A DNA stretch of 64,000 bases from Lutispora saccharofermentans (lineage in GTDB: Bacteria > Bacillota > Clostridia > Lutisporales > Lutisporaceae). Positions 40,652-49,996 of this stretch are shown piece after piece (within the stretch, counting starts at the first letter, position 1; the number at the start of each line of letters is the position of its first letter). The position numbers and the translations under genes were made by a program. Below the pieces are notes generated by a model. That model searched no databases. It was not told the DNA's origin and was given only the letters and a program-made list of their open reading frames with translations. Location: assembly GCF_024363565.1 (NCBI RefSeq), contig NZ_JAJEKE010000014.1:50027-114026 (forward strand), written 5' to 3'.

Positions 40652-41575
40652 ATGCTATCAAGCGCGGGCTTTGTCCGTCAATCACTGGGATTGCACCTTT
40701 TTTTCCTGAGGATTATGAAGGAGCATTCATTTTTCGTTGAAGTAGGGTTTACACCGAGGGATGCAAGCTTTACACAACGGGCAGATGCCCTGAGAATGGA
40801 ATTCGATGGGCTTTTAGCAGAGGCAATTGTACTATCAAATGGGGTTGTTGATCCTGAAGTGCTTCAATCCGGAGAAGTGATCACACAATATACACTAAGC
40901 GCCGAAAGAGCTACTACATTTTATACGGGAGTGAATATACCAACCGAACTAACGCGGGAAGAAGCCGGACTAAGGGGCGGGGTATGTGAGGAGGTAAGTC
41001 CCATACTCGAGCAAAAGGTATGTGAGTTGAATCAAAGGGCAATAGTATTAACCACATCCTTAATAGAGTTTAAAACCCTGGTTCTATCAAATGTCTTGTC
41101 CTGCAAAATGTTCACCTTCAATTACCCGCTTTTGATCGATCACATTATGCGGGAATCAAAGCTTTATGTGCTGATGCTCCAAAGGCTTCAAAGCAGAGAA
41201 GAAATTGATATACAAAGAGAAGCATATGAACAAGAAGCCTTTTGGAACAGGATCATGGCAGAGCATTCAAAATTCATCCGCGGCCTGCTTGATCCGACAG
41301 AGAACGAATTATTCAACACAGCTAATAATTTCGGGAATGAGTTCGATGTGCTGACAAACGAAGCAAAACAAGCAATAGACATGACTGTGCCTATATCCAA
41401 GGTTACAAGCGATAGCTTGAGAGCTACCTTAGCTATTCGTGATTTTAAGGCTCAAGGCACACAGGGATTGCTGGAGTGCAGAATCAGGTCAATTATTGTG
41501 CCGCTGCTGGGAGATCATGTACTGAGAGAGGCAAACCATTATCTGCGTTTGCTGAAAATATTCAGCAGATGTTAG
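40652..41575 (+). CDS. DUF2935 protein
   Basis: 307 residues forming two related four-helix-bundle halves. The first half has LFFLRIMKEHSFF (about residues 14-26), the second FWNRIMAEHSKFIRGLLDPTE (about 192-212), each with the E-H pair that is likely to bind metal. DUF2935 proteins are common in Firmicutes and lack a firm function. ATAGGAGG precedes ATG 40652. The convergent MntR-like gene and shared terminator may be coincidental, although a metal link is possible. Confidence 0.8.
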   Translation: MLSSAGFVRQSLGLHLFFLRIMKEHSFFVEVGFTPRDASFTQRADALRMEFDGLLAEAIVLSNGVVDPEVLQSGEVITQYTLSAERATTFYTGVNIPTELTREEAGLRGGVCEEVSPILEQKVCELNQRAIVLTTSLIEFKTLVLSNVLSCKMFTFNYPLLIDHIMRESKLYVLMLQRLQSREEIDIQREAYEQEAFWNRIMAEHSKFIRGLLDPTENELFNTANNFGNEFDVLTNEAKQAIDMTVPISKVTSDSLRATLAIRDFKAQGTQGLLECRIRSIIVPLLGDHVLREANHYLRLLKIFSRC

Positions 41576-41648
41576 CTGCCTGGCGCTGAATGGCGAGAAG
41601 TCAGGCGTAAAGCTTTGTATATACTCATACCTGAAAGAGAGGCAAAAT

Positions 41649-41697
41649 AAAACCCGTGAAGCATACAGGAGAGATCCTGCAATATTTCACGGGTTTT
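41649..41697. terminator. Bidirectional terminator between DUF2935 and the MntR-like gene
   Basis: AAAACCCGTGAA (41649-41660) and TTCACGGGTTTT (41686-41697) form a 12-bp stem, with A-rich and T-rich flanks that serve both strands. Confidence 0.8.
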
Positions 41698-41718
41698 TTA
41701 TGCCAGAATACTTATCAT

Positions 41719-42189
41719 TCATTCTTCTGAATTTCTAAAAGCATTAAACCGGATGGCTACATCCGGGTTTTTTTTGATGAAATCCACATATTCCTCAAAG
41801 CATTTGATGGTTTCATCGCTTAATGTATGCTCAACCTTTTCGGTTTCTGGCAGGACCGCCCTTTCAGAAACGCCTAATACCTTTAAAAGGTCTTCGATGG
41901 TGTTGTGACGCCTGATTAAAGCCTCGCCTGCTTTTCTCCCCTCCTCCTCAAGGATTATTACGCCATACTTTTCATATTTTAAGAGGCCCAGCTCACCCAG
42001 CCTTTGCACCATTTTTGTTGCAGACGGAGGCTGTACGTTGAGGGCGTCCGACAATTCATGGATTCTTGTGAATCCGGTATTCATGGCCAGCCTGTATATC
42101 ATTTCAAGGTAATCCTCCATGGATGCTGTAAGGGCATTGTCTTCCTTTTTCATATATTCGCTGAAAGTACGAAAATTATTATTGTCCAT
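41719..42189 (-). CDS. DtxR/MntR-family metal-dependent repressor
   Basis: 156 residues: winged HTH (MEDYLEMIYRLAM, then RIHELSDALNVQPPSATKMVQRL, about residues 24-70) and a metal/dimerisation domain (RRHNTIEDLLKVLGV, then ETEKVEHTLSDETIKCFEEY). Unlike the gene at 31370 it has no FeoA domain, as in MntR. It should respond to manganese or iron. ATG 42189 is preferred over GTG 42198 because GGGTGA lies nine bases upstream. Confidence 0.85.
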   Translation of the reverse strand: MDNNNFRTFSEYMKKEDNALTASMEDYLEMIYRLAMNTGFTRIHELSDALNVQPPSATKMVQRLGELGLLKYEKYGVIILEEEGRKAGEALIRRHNTIEDLLKVLGVSERAVLPETEKVEHTLSDETIKCFEEYVDFIKKNPDVAIRFNAFRNSEE

Positions 42190-42317
42190 ATATATCACCC
42201 GCTTTATTGTTTCATAGAGCCTTGATACAGTATATGCAGGAGCAAGGGGAAAATAACTTTTGTGTGCTCGCCGCTAATTTTAGATATATTACGGCAGATT
42301 TTTATATATCCCTTTTA

Positions 42318-42347
42318 TTTACAATTTTCCGATATAAGAAGTATAAT
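42318..42347 (+). promoter_or_regulatory. Predicted promoter of the island regulator gene
   Basis: TTTACA (42318-42323) and TATAAT (42342-42347) with an 18-base spacer, 32 bases upstream of ATG 42380. It marks the left edge of the GC-richer region. Confidence 0.6.
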
Positions 42348-42379
42348 AGACTTATAGAAATCATACAGGGAGTGGTGCT

Positions 42380-43558
42380 ATGTATTACATAACAACCAGT
42401 GAAGCGGCAGAAAAATGGGGCGTTTCCGGGCGGTCGATCAACTATCATTTGGCCGCTGGGCATATCCCCGATGCGGTCAAAAAGGGGAAACTGTGGCTGA
42501 TACCAGCGGACGCCCAGCGGCCTGCCGATAACCGGCGCCACGAAGGGACGACTCAAAAATCGCTGTCTTCCGATCTGCACAATATATTGGTTTCCACCAC
42601 TATCCCAATGCCGCATGATAATCCAGAGGCCATTTTGGATACCGTGAGCGAAGAAAGGCTTCGCCTTCAATACGAGGGCGAGCTTGCCTATCTGCGTGGC
42701 GACTTTAAGCGGACGATGCGCTGTTTTGATAGGACCGAGGGGGATGACGCGGCCAGGCTCCGGGCCTCTTTGATGGCAGTCGCGGCGGCCATCAGTCTGG
42801 GGGATTACCGCGCCTATACAGAAATTGACAGTTATCTCAAGAGATGCATCGAAGCCAATCAAGGCAGCGATATGGCCGCCATCGCGGAGCTGGCGCTTGC
42901 AAGCGTCGCTGTGAGCGTAACGGCCCCGAATATGGTTCCCGACTGGCTGAAGGAGGGAGATTTCAGCGCTATACCGATAATGGCAAAGCCGCATACCCTC
43001 TATTTGCGATCCAAATATTTTTTTTGTGTAGACAGATATGAAGCCATGCTGGCTGTGGCGCAAACCGCGCTGACTTTGAGCGCGCCGGAGCAAGGGATTA
43101 CCTTCACCGGTATTTATCTGCGGGTGGTATGTGCCATTGCCTGTCATCATCTCGAGCGGGAGGATGCGGCTGTACGCTGGCTGCTGGAGGCTATGCGTAT
43201 CTGCCTGCCTCACGGATTTATCACGCCCTTTGCGGAGGTCGCCACCCTGCTGGGCGGGCTGGTAGAGCGGTGTCTGGAGCGGGAGTTCCCTGATTATTAT
43301 GACGCCGTAATCGGGCAATGGAAGCGCACCTTTAAGAACTGGATCGCCTTTCATAACGAGTTCACGAAGGATCACATCACATTCATCCTGTCCTTGCGGG
43401 AATGCCATATCGCTATCCTTGTGGCGCACCGCGTTCCTTACGCCAAAATCGCCAAGCAGTACAATATTTCGGTGGGACGGCTCAAGAACATCATGCTGGA
43501 GATTTACGAAAAGCTCTGTATATCCGGTCGGAACGAGCTTGCGAAATACATCATGTGA
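42380..43558 (+). CDS. Regulator with N-terminal excisionase-type HTH, helical repeats and C-terminal LuxR-like HTH
   Basis: 392 residues. The N-terminus (TSEAAEKWGVSGRSINYHLAAGHI, about residues 6-29) is a MerR/excisionase-type HTH with a KKGKLWLIP wing. Residues about 90-310 are TPR-like helices (YEGELAYLRGDFKRTMRCF and similar). The C-terminal 60 residues (VPYAKIAKQYNISVGRLKNIMLEIYEKL) are a LuxR/GerE-like HTH. The coding sequence is GC-rich compared with neighbours. It likely controls the downstream surface-protein genes through the hairpins at 43570-43654. Confidence 0.75.
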   Translation: MYYITTSEAAEKWGVSGRSINYHLAAGHIPDAVKKGKLWLIPADAQRPADNRRHEGTTQKSLSSDLHNILVSTTIPMPHDNPEAILDTVSEERLRLQYEGELAYLRGDFKRTMRCFDRTEGDDAARLRASLMAVAAAISLGDYRAYTEIDSYLKRCIEANQGSDMAAIAELALASVAVSVTAPNMVPDWLKEGDFSAIPIMAKPHTLYLRSKYFFCVDRYEAMLAVAQTALTLSAPEQGITFTGIYLRVVCAIACHHLEREDAAVRWLLEAMRICLPHGFITPFAEVATLLGGLVERCLEREFPDYYDAVIGQWKRTFKNWIAFHNEFTKDHITFILSLRECHIAILVAHRVPYAKIAKQYNISVGRLKNIMLEIYEKLCISGRNELAKYIM

Positions 43559-43569
43559 GTCGAAAAAAC

Positions 43570-43654
43570 GTGACTTTTTGAGGGTGAAAAGTCACTACCA
43601 AAAGCATGGATTTTCCCCTATGATAAAATGGAAAAATTATCATGGGGGATTTTT
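43570..43654 (+). promoter_or_regulatory. Two tandem hairpins between the regulator and the surface genes
   Basis: GTGACTTTT/AAAAGTCAC (43570-43578, 43587-43595) has an 8-base loop. TCCCCTATGATAA (43614-43626) and TTATCATGGGGGA (43637-43649) form a 13-bp stem followed by five T. The second is a good intrinsic terminator. The first may be a regulator-binding dyad. Confidence 0.6.
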
Positions 43655-43678
43655 ATGTCCCGGTGAAAGGAGGAAAAA

Positions 43679-43735
43679 ATGAAACGTATTTTCATCATGA
43701 TTCTGTGCGCAGCGTTGGCGCTCACGATGTTGTAA
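43679..43735 (+). CDS. 18-residue signal-peptide-like ORF
   Basis: ATG 43679 has a strong GAAAGGAGG site and encodes a basic start followed by a hydrophobic core with a Cys (MKRIFIMILCAALALTML), then TAA. It looks like a signal or lipoprotein peptide without a mature part: either a decayed gene, or a genuine leader or membrane peptide. It lies 30 bases before the tail-collar gene. Confidence 0.45.
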   Translation: MKRIFIMILCAALALTML

Positions 43736-43765
43736 ATTTTAATTAGTATGAAGGAGAGATGAAGA

Positions 43766-44293
43766 ATGGAAGCATTTATTGGAACGATTATAGCATGGCC
43801 CATAGATTTTGCACCGGAAGGCTGGCTTTTTTGCAAAGGGCAGACTTTGAATATTGCTCAATATCAGGCTCTTTATTCCCTTATAGGAAACAGATACGGC
43901 GGTGATGGCAGAACCACATTTATGCTCCCCAATCTTTCGGGGAGAGTCATTGTGGGAGCCGGGCAGAGCGCCGGAACCTCTAACTATATGTTGGCACAAA
44001 CCGGAGGTGTGGAAACAGTTACACTTACCGCAAATCAGATACCGTCCCATACCCATTCCATTCCGGCCAGCACAGACCAAGCAGGGACGAACATACCCAG
44101 CGGGAATGCCGTTTTAGCAAAAGCAGAAGATGATATGGGGACAGCCTACAATATCTACAAGACCGGAGGAGCCAATACCGCCATGTCACCAACAGGTTCA
44201 GCCGGGCAGAATGCGCCGCATTCAAATGTCCAGCCATATCTATCACTGAACTATATTATCTGCATCAATGGGATTTATCCGCCTCGCCCATAG
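43766..44293 (+). CDS. Phage tail-collar domain protein (MdpB-like)
   Basis: 175 residues. Residues about 5-60 are the phage tail collar domain: GTIIAWPIDFAPEGWLFCKG, then QALYSLIGNRYGGDGRTTF-type LPNLSGRV. The remainder (QTGGVETVTLTANQIPSHTH, ending in PYLSLNYIICINGIYP) is the typical receptor-type tail fibre / microcystin-dependent protein end. No other phage genes are nearby, so this is a domesticated surface or adhesion protein. GAAGGAGAG precedes ATG 43766. The SLH protein follows 52 bases later. Confidence 0.85.
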   Translation: MEAFIGTIIAWPIDFAPEGWLFCKGQTLNIAQYQALYSLIGNRYGGDGRTTFMLPNLSGRVIVGAGQSAGTSNYMLAQTGGVETVTLTANQIPSHTHSIPASTDQAGTNIPSGNAVLAKAEDDMGTAYNIYKTGGANTAMSPTGSAGQNAPHSNVQPYLSLNYIICINGIYPPRP

Positions 44294-44345
44294 GCACAAA
44301 CACTTCTTATTGCTGTGCAGGAATATGACAGGAGGGATCAAAGGA

Positions 44346-47300
44346 ATGAAACGAGCATTCAAGAAAACCGTGTCCCTTGTTATGGCGATTGCACTATCGT
44401 TTGGGCTGCTCTCTTCCACCGTGCTTGCGGTGGAAGGGAAAGCCGAAATTACAGCGCCAATGCTGCCGATGCGCGGGATTCTGGCGGCAGGTACACCGGA
44501 TACAAGCTGGTACACCGCGAATCCAAGCGCCTCCTCGTTTGAAATCGGCACTGCCGACCAGCTTGCGGGGCTGGCGCTGCTTTTAACAAATGTGACCCCG
44601 TCTGTGTCAGACGGCTTTACAGGCAAAACCATCAAGCTGACCGATAACATCGATCTGTCTGCTTACCAAAGCGGCAGCGGCTGGACGCCTATCGGAACAC
44701 ATTGGGCTTTTAAGGGAACCTTTGACGGCAACGGAAAAACCATTACGGGTCTAACAATTTCAGGAGTACAGGATGTAAACATCCATGGCTTATTTGGCAA
44801 TGTTAACGGAGGCACGATCAAAAACCTCAGGCTGGATGATATTAATGTCTTTGCAAGGGGACAATATGCAGGCGGGATTGTCGGAAGTGTAGGAGAAAAC
44901 GGCACGATTGAAAACTGCTCCGTCAGCGGCACAATTTCTGCGCCGGGCTACAACAACGTTGGAGGAATCGCAGGCAGAAATTCACCGGGAATCATCCGAA
45001 ATTGCATCAGCACGGCAGCTGCTTCCGGCAAGGGATATGTCGGCGGGATTGCGGGAGTATCAAACGGCATAATCGAAAACTGTTATGTCACAGGCAATGT
45101 TACCGCTGAGACAACTACAAACTGCCGTGCGGGCGGCATTGTGGGAGGCACGGGAGCAAGCTCCCAAATCACAGGCTGTGCGGCGTTAAACGGCTCGGTT
45201 ATCGGTTTGTCCGGTGAAACCGGCAGAGTGTTTGGCTATAAAACCGGGGCAGCACAAATCGTCAACAATTATGCCTCCGGCAATATGCTGGTGAACGGTT
45301 CCACGGTTGCGGGAGGCTCGGCAGATGATATGAACGGGGCGCCCAAAGCCCCCGAAGATTGGCTTGCGGCCGCAACATGGGGAAGCTCCGGCCTGAATTG
45401 GGACACCGGTGTATGGGATATTACGGGAGGAAGCCTGCCCTCGCTGAAAATTTTTGGTGCGGCGCCGCCCGCATCAATTATCAGCATTACTCAGCACCCT
45501 ACCCCTATTACCAATGCCATCGTGGGCAGCATCTCAGGATCACTTTCGGTAACGGCCAGCGTAACACCATCCGGGTCATTGAGCTACCAGTGGTATCAAA
45601 ACACGGCGGAATCCAATTCCGGCGGCACAACCATTGGGGGAGCAACCGGCGCAAGCTTTGCTATCCCCACCGGCTTGACAGCGGGAACCTATTACTATTT
45701 CTGCGAGGTCAGCGCGGGGGCTACTTCCGTCCGATCCAATGTGGCGAGGGTGAACGTATCCGCCGTAGCGGATACAGGGGCTCCCGTACCGGGAGCTGCG
45801 GGTGTGATTCAAATTGAGTCCATTTTTTTCCCTACGCCAAGAATCGCTCTAAGCTGGACGAAGGCAACCGATAATGTATCAATTCCTTCCGGTCTGAAAT
45901 ATTACATTTATCGCTCCACTTTCGACAACATTTTGACGGTGGAGGGCTGCGAGGCATATGGAGCGCTGCAGAATACCGGCGGAACGACAGATATCGGCAG
46001 CTATAACGCTGCGTGGCCGGGAGCCGATACCGCCTATTATTTCAATGTGGTGGTCCAAGATGAGGCGGGCAATAAGGCTGCGTACCAGCCTGTTGTCAGA
46101 AACGGCATTGCTTTTGCCGCTCAACCGGACGAGGTTACAGTGGCACAAGGGCATATCAGCGGTGCCTTGTCGGTTGTAGTAACAGCTTCTCCGGCGGAAA
46201 CCATCGACTATCAGTGGTATTTCAAGAATTTAGCTGCTTATGGAAGCCCGGATACGTTAAGCGGACAGACCGGCTCCAGTTTTACCATTCCGACCGACCT
46301 GACGGCAGGCGGAAGTTATTATTACTTTTGCAAAGCCAGCGTCAAGGGCGGCAGCATTTGGGCTTATTCCAACATATTCAAAGTAACGGTCAGTGCTTCG
46401 CCTGTGGCTCCAAGCATTACCGGTCCGGAAACCATGACCCTGACGGAAGGCTATGTTGCTACATCTACCGGCACATACACTATTACAGGCACAGAACCGA
46501 TTACAGTAACCAAAATTTCCGGTGACGAAAAGATCACATGGAACAACGGTGCGAAAAGATTGGATGTCGCCGCCGGTCTTACGCAGGGAAGCTATCCGGT
46601 TACACTGCAAGCGGAAAACAGCTTCAGTCAGATCGGTACGCTCACCTTTACCCTGACGGTAAATCCTGACCCGGACATCGCTATAGTAGAGACCGCAAAA
46701 ATAGCTGCGGAAACTGCCGCATACCCTGAGGTCAGCCAGGCAATATGCGGCAGCGAGGAAGCCGTAAGAGATTATGTCAAGAGCATAGCCGAAACAGCGG
46801 TAAACAATGCCAGCGTTACGGTTGCCATCAACAAAGTCAGTTATAACGCACCGACAGCGGGGGACGCTGATAATCCATCCGGCACAAACGGCAGCTATGA
46901 ATTCACCGTCACCGTGTCAAAGGGAGCACAGAGCCGGACTACCGGGCAGAAATCCATTTCCATTATCGCAACGCCTTTTTCAGGCATTCCGAACGCCAAT
47001 GCGGTAGCGGCGGCAAAAACAGCCCTGGTAGATGGCACTGTTAATGTGGCTTACGGCGCAACCCAGGATGATAAAACAGCGGCAGTGCAAAGCTATGTGA
47101 ACGCTCTGCTGACCGGCGATGCCGCAGGGGTACAGGCGATAGTCACTTACAACAGCGGCACCGGTAAGTATGATGTTGCACTTTCCAAAGGCAGCGCAGC
47201 CGATAGTAAGAGTCTTACCATGACGGTGACTGAAGCACCTGACCCGGATATTGCCATTGTGGATACGGCAAAGTCAGCGGCGGAGGGTGCAAGCTACAGC

Positions 47301-49805
47301 AACATGACTCAAGAATCGGCAACCAGCGAATCGATCATTATAATGGCGCTGAGATCCACCGCAGAGACAGCGATAGGCAATGGCAGCGTTACGATTACTA
47401 TCAACAAGCTCAGCTATACCGTTCCGGTTGCGGGAACCTCCGCAAACCCCAACGGGACAGACGGGAGCTATGTATTTACCATCACGGTATCCAAGGGCTT
47501 ACAGAGCCAGACCACTGTGCAGAAAACCATAACCATCACGGCTACAGCCTTTTCGGGTATTACGGATGTGCAGGCGGTAGCGGCGGCAAAAACAGCGCTG
47601 GCAGATGGCACTGTCAATGTGGCTTACGGCGCAACCCAGGATGATAAAACAGCGGCGGTACAAAGCTATGTGAACAGCCTGCTTACCGGCGACGCCGCAG
47701 GGGTAACGGCTATTGTCAGCCACATCAGCGGCAGCCAGTATAACGTTGAGCTCAGTAAAGGCAGCGCAAACGACAGCAAGATCCTTACCATGACGATAAT
47801 CGAAGGGGCGGCTCCTGTGATCAATGCAACAATCAGCCCCACAGGCGTGAGCTATGATCTTAGCAATCCCGGCGACATAAGCACCGCCATCACCTGGAAC
47901 AGCGCCAGTACGGTCACAGATGTGGTATATGGCACAACGCCTTTGGCAACGCCTGCCCACTATGACGTTATCGTAAGCGAGCTGATTATCAAGAACAGCT
48001 ATCTTGGAGCACAGGGCTTCACTGAAGGAGACAGGCTGGAATTTACGATATCCTTTGACAAAGGGGCTCCTTCCACGCTTACCGTCGACATCGCAGATAG
48101 TTACATCCCCAGCAGCAACGCCAATCTGAGCGGACTGACAGTGGGCGGCAGCACAGTAAGCGGTTTTGATCCTGATGTTGCCTCATATGATGTGGAGCTG
48201 CCCTACGGCACCAATCCCGGCAGCACGGCGGCGACAGTGGGCGCAACTGCGGATGATGCAAAAGCTGCTGTAAGCATTACACAAGCGGCATTTCTGCCCG
48301 GCAGCGCAACCGTGGAGGTAACTGCCGAGGATAAGATAAACACAAAGACTTATACTATCAACTTCACGCTGGAACAAGCACCGGCAACCTATACCGTTAC
48401 CTTCAACTTAAACGGCGGTACGCGCACAGGCGGCGGCGAGCTGATACAGTCCGTCATACACGGCGGCTCAGCCACAGCACCCACAGTAAGCCGCAGCGGT
48501 TACACCTTCACCGGCTGGGACAAAGCCTTTAACAATGTGACCTCCGATTTGACGATTACAGCTAATTGGAGGGAAGACAACAACGGCGATGATACTGGCG
48601 GCAATAAAGGCAGCTCCGATGGCGGCGGCAACGATACACCTTCCACGCCTCCGGTATCAAACATCACTATATACAAAAAGCCCGATCAGCCAACCATGGC
48701 ATCCATGAACCTGACCGCTGCGGCGGATAAGAACGGTGTTGCAATTGTTACCATAACCGAAGCGCAGGTCAAGGAGCTGATTGATGCGGCGAAAAAAGAC
48801 GCGAAGAGCAAGGGCAAAGCAGCGGACGGCATCGGTGTCTCACTTAATATAGCGTTTAACACAGACGGGAAAAGCGTCAGCGTGAAGCTGGATGAAAAAA
48901 CCCTGGCTTTGCTGGAAAAGGAAGGCGTGAAACGCTTTGACGTGAATACCCCGCTTGTCAGCTTCTCCTTTGACAAAATCGCCATTCAGGAAACCAAGGC
49001 TCAGGCATCGGGTACCGTCACCATTGCGGCCAATCCTGTTACCAAGCTGTCCAATGCGGCAAAGGCACTGATCGGCAACCGGCCTGTATACGACCTGACC
49101 GTAAGCTATCAGAAAAACGGCAAGACGGAATATGTTTCCGATTTCAAAACAGGCACGGTCACACTGGGCATCCTATATAACCCTGCAAGAAATGAGCAGA
49201 CCGGCAACATTTACGGCGTGTACGTCGGAAAAGACGGCAAGCCGCAAATGCTGGCCAACTCCAGCTACGACAACGGCAGGGTGATTTTCGGCAGGAACAG
49301 CCTTTCCATTTACGGCATAGGCTACAAAGCACCTGCTCCGGACTTCACCGACACGGCGAAGCACTGGGCGAAGGACGACATTGATTTTGTCACCAGCTAT
49401 GACCTTCTCTCCGGCACAAGCGCAACTGCTTTTGCTCCCGATGCCGCCATCACCCGCGCGGATTTCCTTATGGCGCTGGGCAAGCTTTCAGGTGCAGACG
49501 TGAGCGGCTATAATACCGGCAGCGGCAAGCTAGGCCCGGCACTCTCTATCAGCCGTCAGGACATGGCGGTTATGATGCAGAACTACGCCAAGGCCACCGG
49601 CTATAAGCTGCCTGTTTCCGCTGCTGCAGTCACATTCTCGGATAGCGTGAAGATTGCCGCTTATGCAAAGGATGCTGTAACAGCCATCCAGCAGGCAGGC
49701 ATCATGCAGGGAAAGGGCAGCAACGCCTTTGACCCGACCGGCAACGCAACCCGTGGGGAAGCATCGGCCATATTGCACCGCTTTGTGGAGCTTGTCATCG
49801 ACTAA
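44346..49805 (+). CDS. Giant S-layer-anchored surface protein with GLUG, Ig-like, InlB and SLH domains
   Basis: 1,819 residues. A signal peptide (about 1-28) precedes four to five GLUG-type repeats (about 120-310; GGIVGSV, GGIAGRN, GGIAGVS, GGIVGGT). Ig-like and fibronectin-like modules (about 380-760) follow, then two long duplicated modules starting DPDIAIV (about 776-970 and 970-1155). After these come a cadherin-like module (near 1255-1345), an InlB B-repeat (about 1348-1410, ending TANW), a Gly/Asp linker, and SLH domains in the last 170 residues. It should be an adhesin or biofilm matrix protein held by the S-layer/secondary wall polymer. ATG 44346 is chosen after AGGAGGG. Confidence 0.85.
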   Translation: MKRAFKKTVSLVMAIALSFGLLSSTVLAVEGKAEITAPMLPMRGILAAGTPDTSWYTANPSASSFEIGTADQLAGLALLLTNVTPSVSDGFTGKTIKLTDNIDLSAYQSGSGWTPIGTHWAFKGTFDGNGKTITGLTISGVQDVNIHGLFGNVNGGTIKNLRLDDINVFARGQYAGGIVGSVGENGTIENCSVSGTISAPGYNNVGGIAGRNSPGIIRNCISTAAASGKGYVGGIAGVSNGIIENCYVTGNVTAETTTNCRAGGIVGGTGASSQITGCAALNGSVIGLSGETGRVFGYKTGAAQIVNNYASGNMLVNGSTVAGGSADDMNGAPKAPEDWLAAATWGSSGLNWDTGVWDITGGSLPSLKIFGAAPPASIISITQHPTPITNAIVGSISGSLSVTASVTPSGSLSYQWYQNTAESNSGGTTIGGATGASFAIPTGLTAGTYYYFCEVSAGATSVRSNVARVNVSAVADTGAPVPGAAGVIQIESIFFPTPRIALSWTKATDNVSIPSGLKYYIYRSTFDNILTVEGCEAYGALQNTGGTTDIGSYNAAWPGADTAYYFNVVVQDEAGNKAAYQPVVRNGIAFAAQPDEVTVAQGHISGALSVVVTASPAETIDYQWYFKNLAAYGSPDTLSGQTGSSFTIPTDLTAGGSYYYFCKASVKGGSIWAYSNIFKVTVSASPVAPSITGPETMTLTEGYVATSTGTYTITGTEPITVTKISGDEKITWNNGAKRLDVAAGLTQGSYPVTLQAENSFSQIGTLTFTLTVNPDPDIAIVETAKIAAETAAYPEVSQAICGSEEAVRDYVKSIAETAVNNASVTVAINKVSYNAPTAGDADNPSGTNGSYEFTVTVSKGAQSRTTGQKSISIIATPFSGIPNANAVAAAKTALVDGTVNVAYGATQDDKTAAVQSYVNALLTGDAAGVQAIVTYNSGTGKYDVALSKGSAADSKSLTMTVTEAPDPDIAIVDTAKSAAEGASYSNMTQESATSESIIIMALRSTAETAIGNGSVTITINKLSYTVPVAGTSANPNGTDGSYVFTITVSKGLQSQTTVQKTITITATAFSGITDVQAVAAAKTALADGTVNVAYGATQDDKTAAVQSYVNSLLTGDAAGVTAIVSHISGSQYNVELSKGSANDSKILTMTIIEGAAPVINATISPTGVSYDLSNPGDISTAITWNSASTVTDVVYGTTPLATPAHYDVIVSELIIKNSYLGAQGFTEGDRLEFTISFDKGAPSTLTVDIADSYIPSSNANLSGLTVGGSTVSGFDPDVASYDVELPYGTNPGSTAATVGATADDAKAAVSITQAAFLPGSATVEVTAEDKINTKTYTINFTLEQAPATYTVTFNLNGGTRTGGGELIQSVIHGGSATAPTVSRSGYTFTGWDKAFNNVTSDLTITANWREDNNGDDTGGNKGSSDGGGNDTPSTPPVSNITIYKKPDQPTMASMNLTAAADKNGVAIVTITEAQVKELIDAAKKDAKSKGKAADGIGVSLNIAFNTDGKSVSVKLDEKTLALLEKEGVKRFDVNTPLVSFSFDKIAIQETKAQASGTVTIAANPVTKLSNAAKALIGNRPVYDLTVSYQKNGKTEYVSDFKTGTVTLGILYNPARNEQTGNIYGVYVGKDGKPQMLANSSYDNGRVIFGRNSLSIYGIGYKAPAPDFTDTAKHWAKDDIDFVTSYDLLSGTSATAFAPDAAITRADFLMALGKLSGADVSGYNTGSGKLGPALSISRQDMAVMMQNYAKATGYKLPVSAAAVTFSDSVKIAAYAKDAVTAIQQAGIMQGKGSNAFDPTGNATRGEASAILHRFVELVID
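46671..47810 (+). repeat. Tandem duplicated module within the giant surface protein gene
   Basis: Two units of about 570 bases lie head to tail, beginning with the DPDIAIV codons near 46671 and 47241. A block of about 100 bases, near 47005-47105 and 47576-47678, is almost identical, encoding AVAAAKTAL and GTVNVAYGATQDDKTAAV. The rest has diverged. This points to a recent partial conversion of an older duplication. Confidence 0.7.
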
Positions 49806-49806
49806 A

Positions 49807-49857
49807 AAACAGCGTAAAGCGCCCGCGGATAAAATCTGCGGGTGCTTTACGCTGTTT
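49807..49857 (+). terminator. Terminator after the giant surface protein gene
   Basis: AAACAGCGTAAAGC (49807-49820) plus GCCCGC pair with GCGGGT plus GCTTTACGCTGTTT (49838-49857), giving a stem of about 20 bp. TATTG follows. It coincides with the right end of the GC-rich region. Confidence 0.8.
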
Positions 49858-49996
49858 ATTGTTGCATAATGACATCTTCGCTGAAGAGGTAGAAGCGGCA
49901 GATTAGTTCAGTGGTTAATGTAGCCAAAAGTAGAATTTTGTGTTATACTAAAGCAAAGCCATAGGGAATTTATGTAATGTTAGGAGAGGAAAACGG

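Noticed and set aside
42302..43429. 375-codon open frame on the minus strand
   Set aside because: It is antisense to the regulator gene at 42380-43558, which has recognisable HTH domains. The open frame is a by-product of GC-rich codon use.
49889..49921. tRNA-like sequence AGTTCAGTGGTTAA near the right end of the GC-rich island
   Set aside because: It resembles a tRNA D-arm, but the D-stem does not close and no anticodon or T-arm follows. It might be a chance match; a tRNA remnant as an attachment site is not supported.
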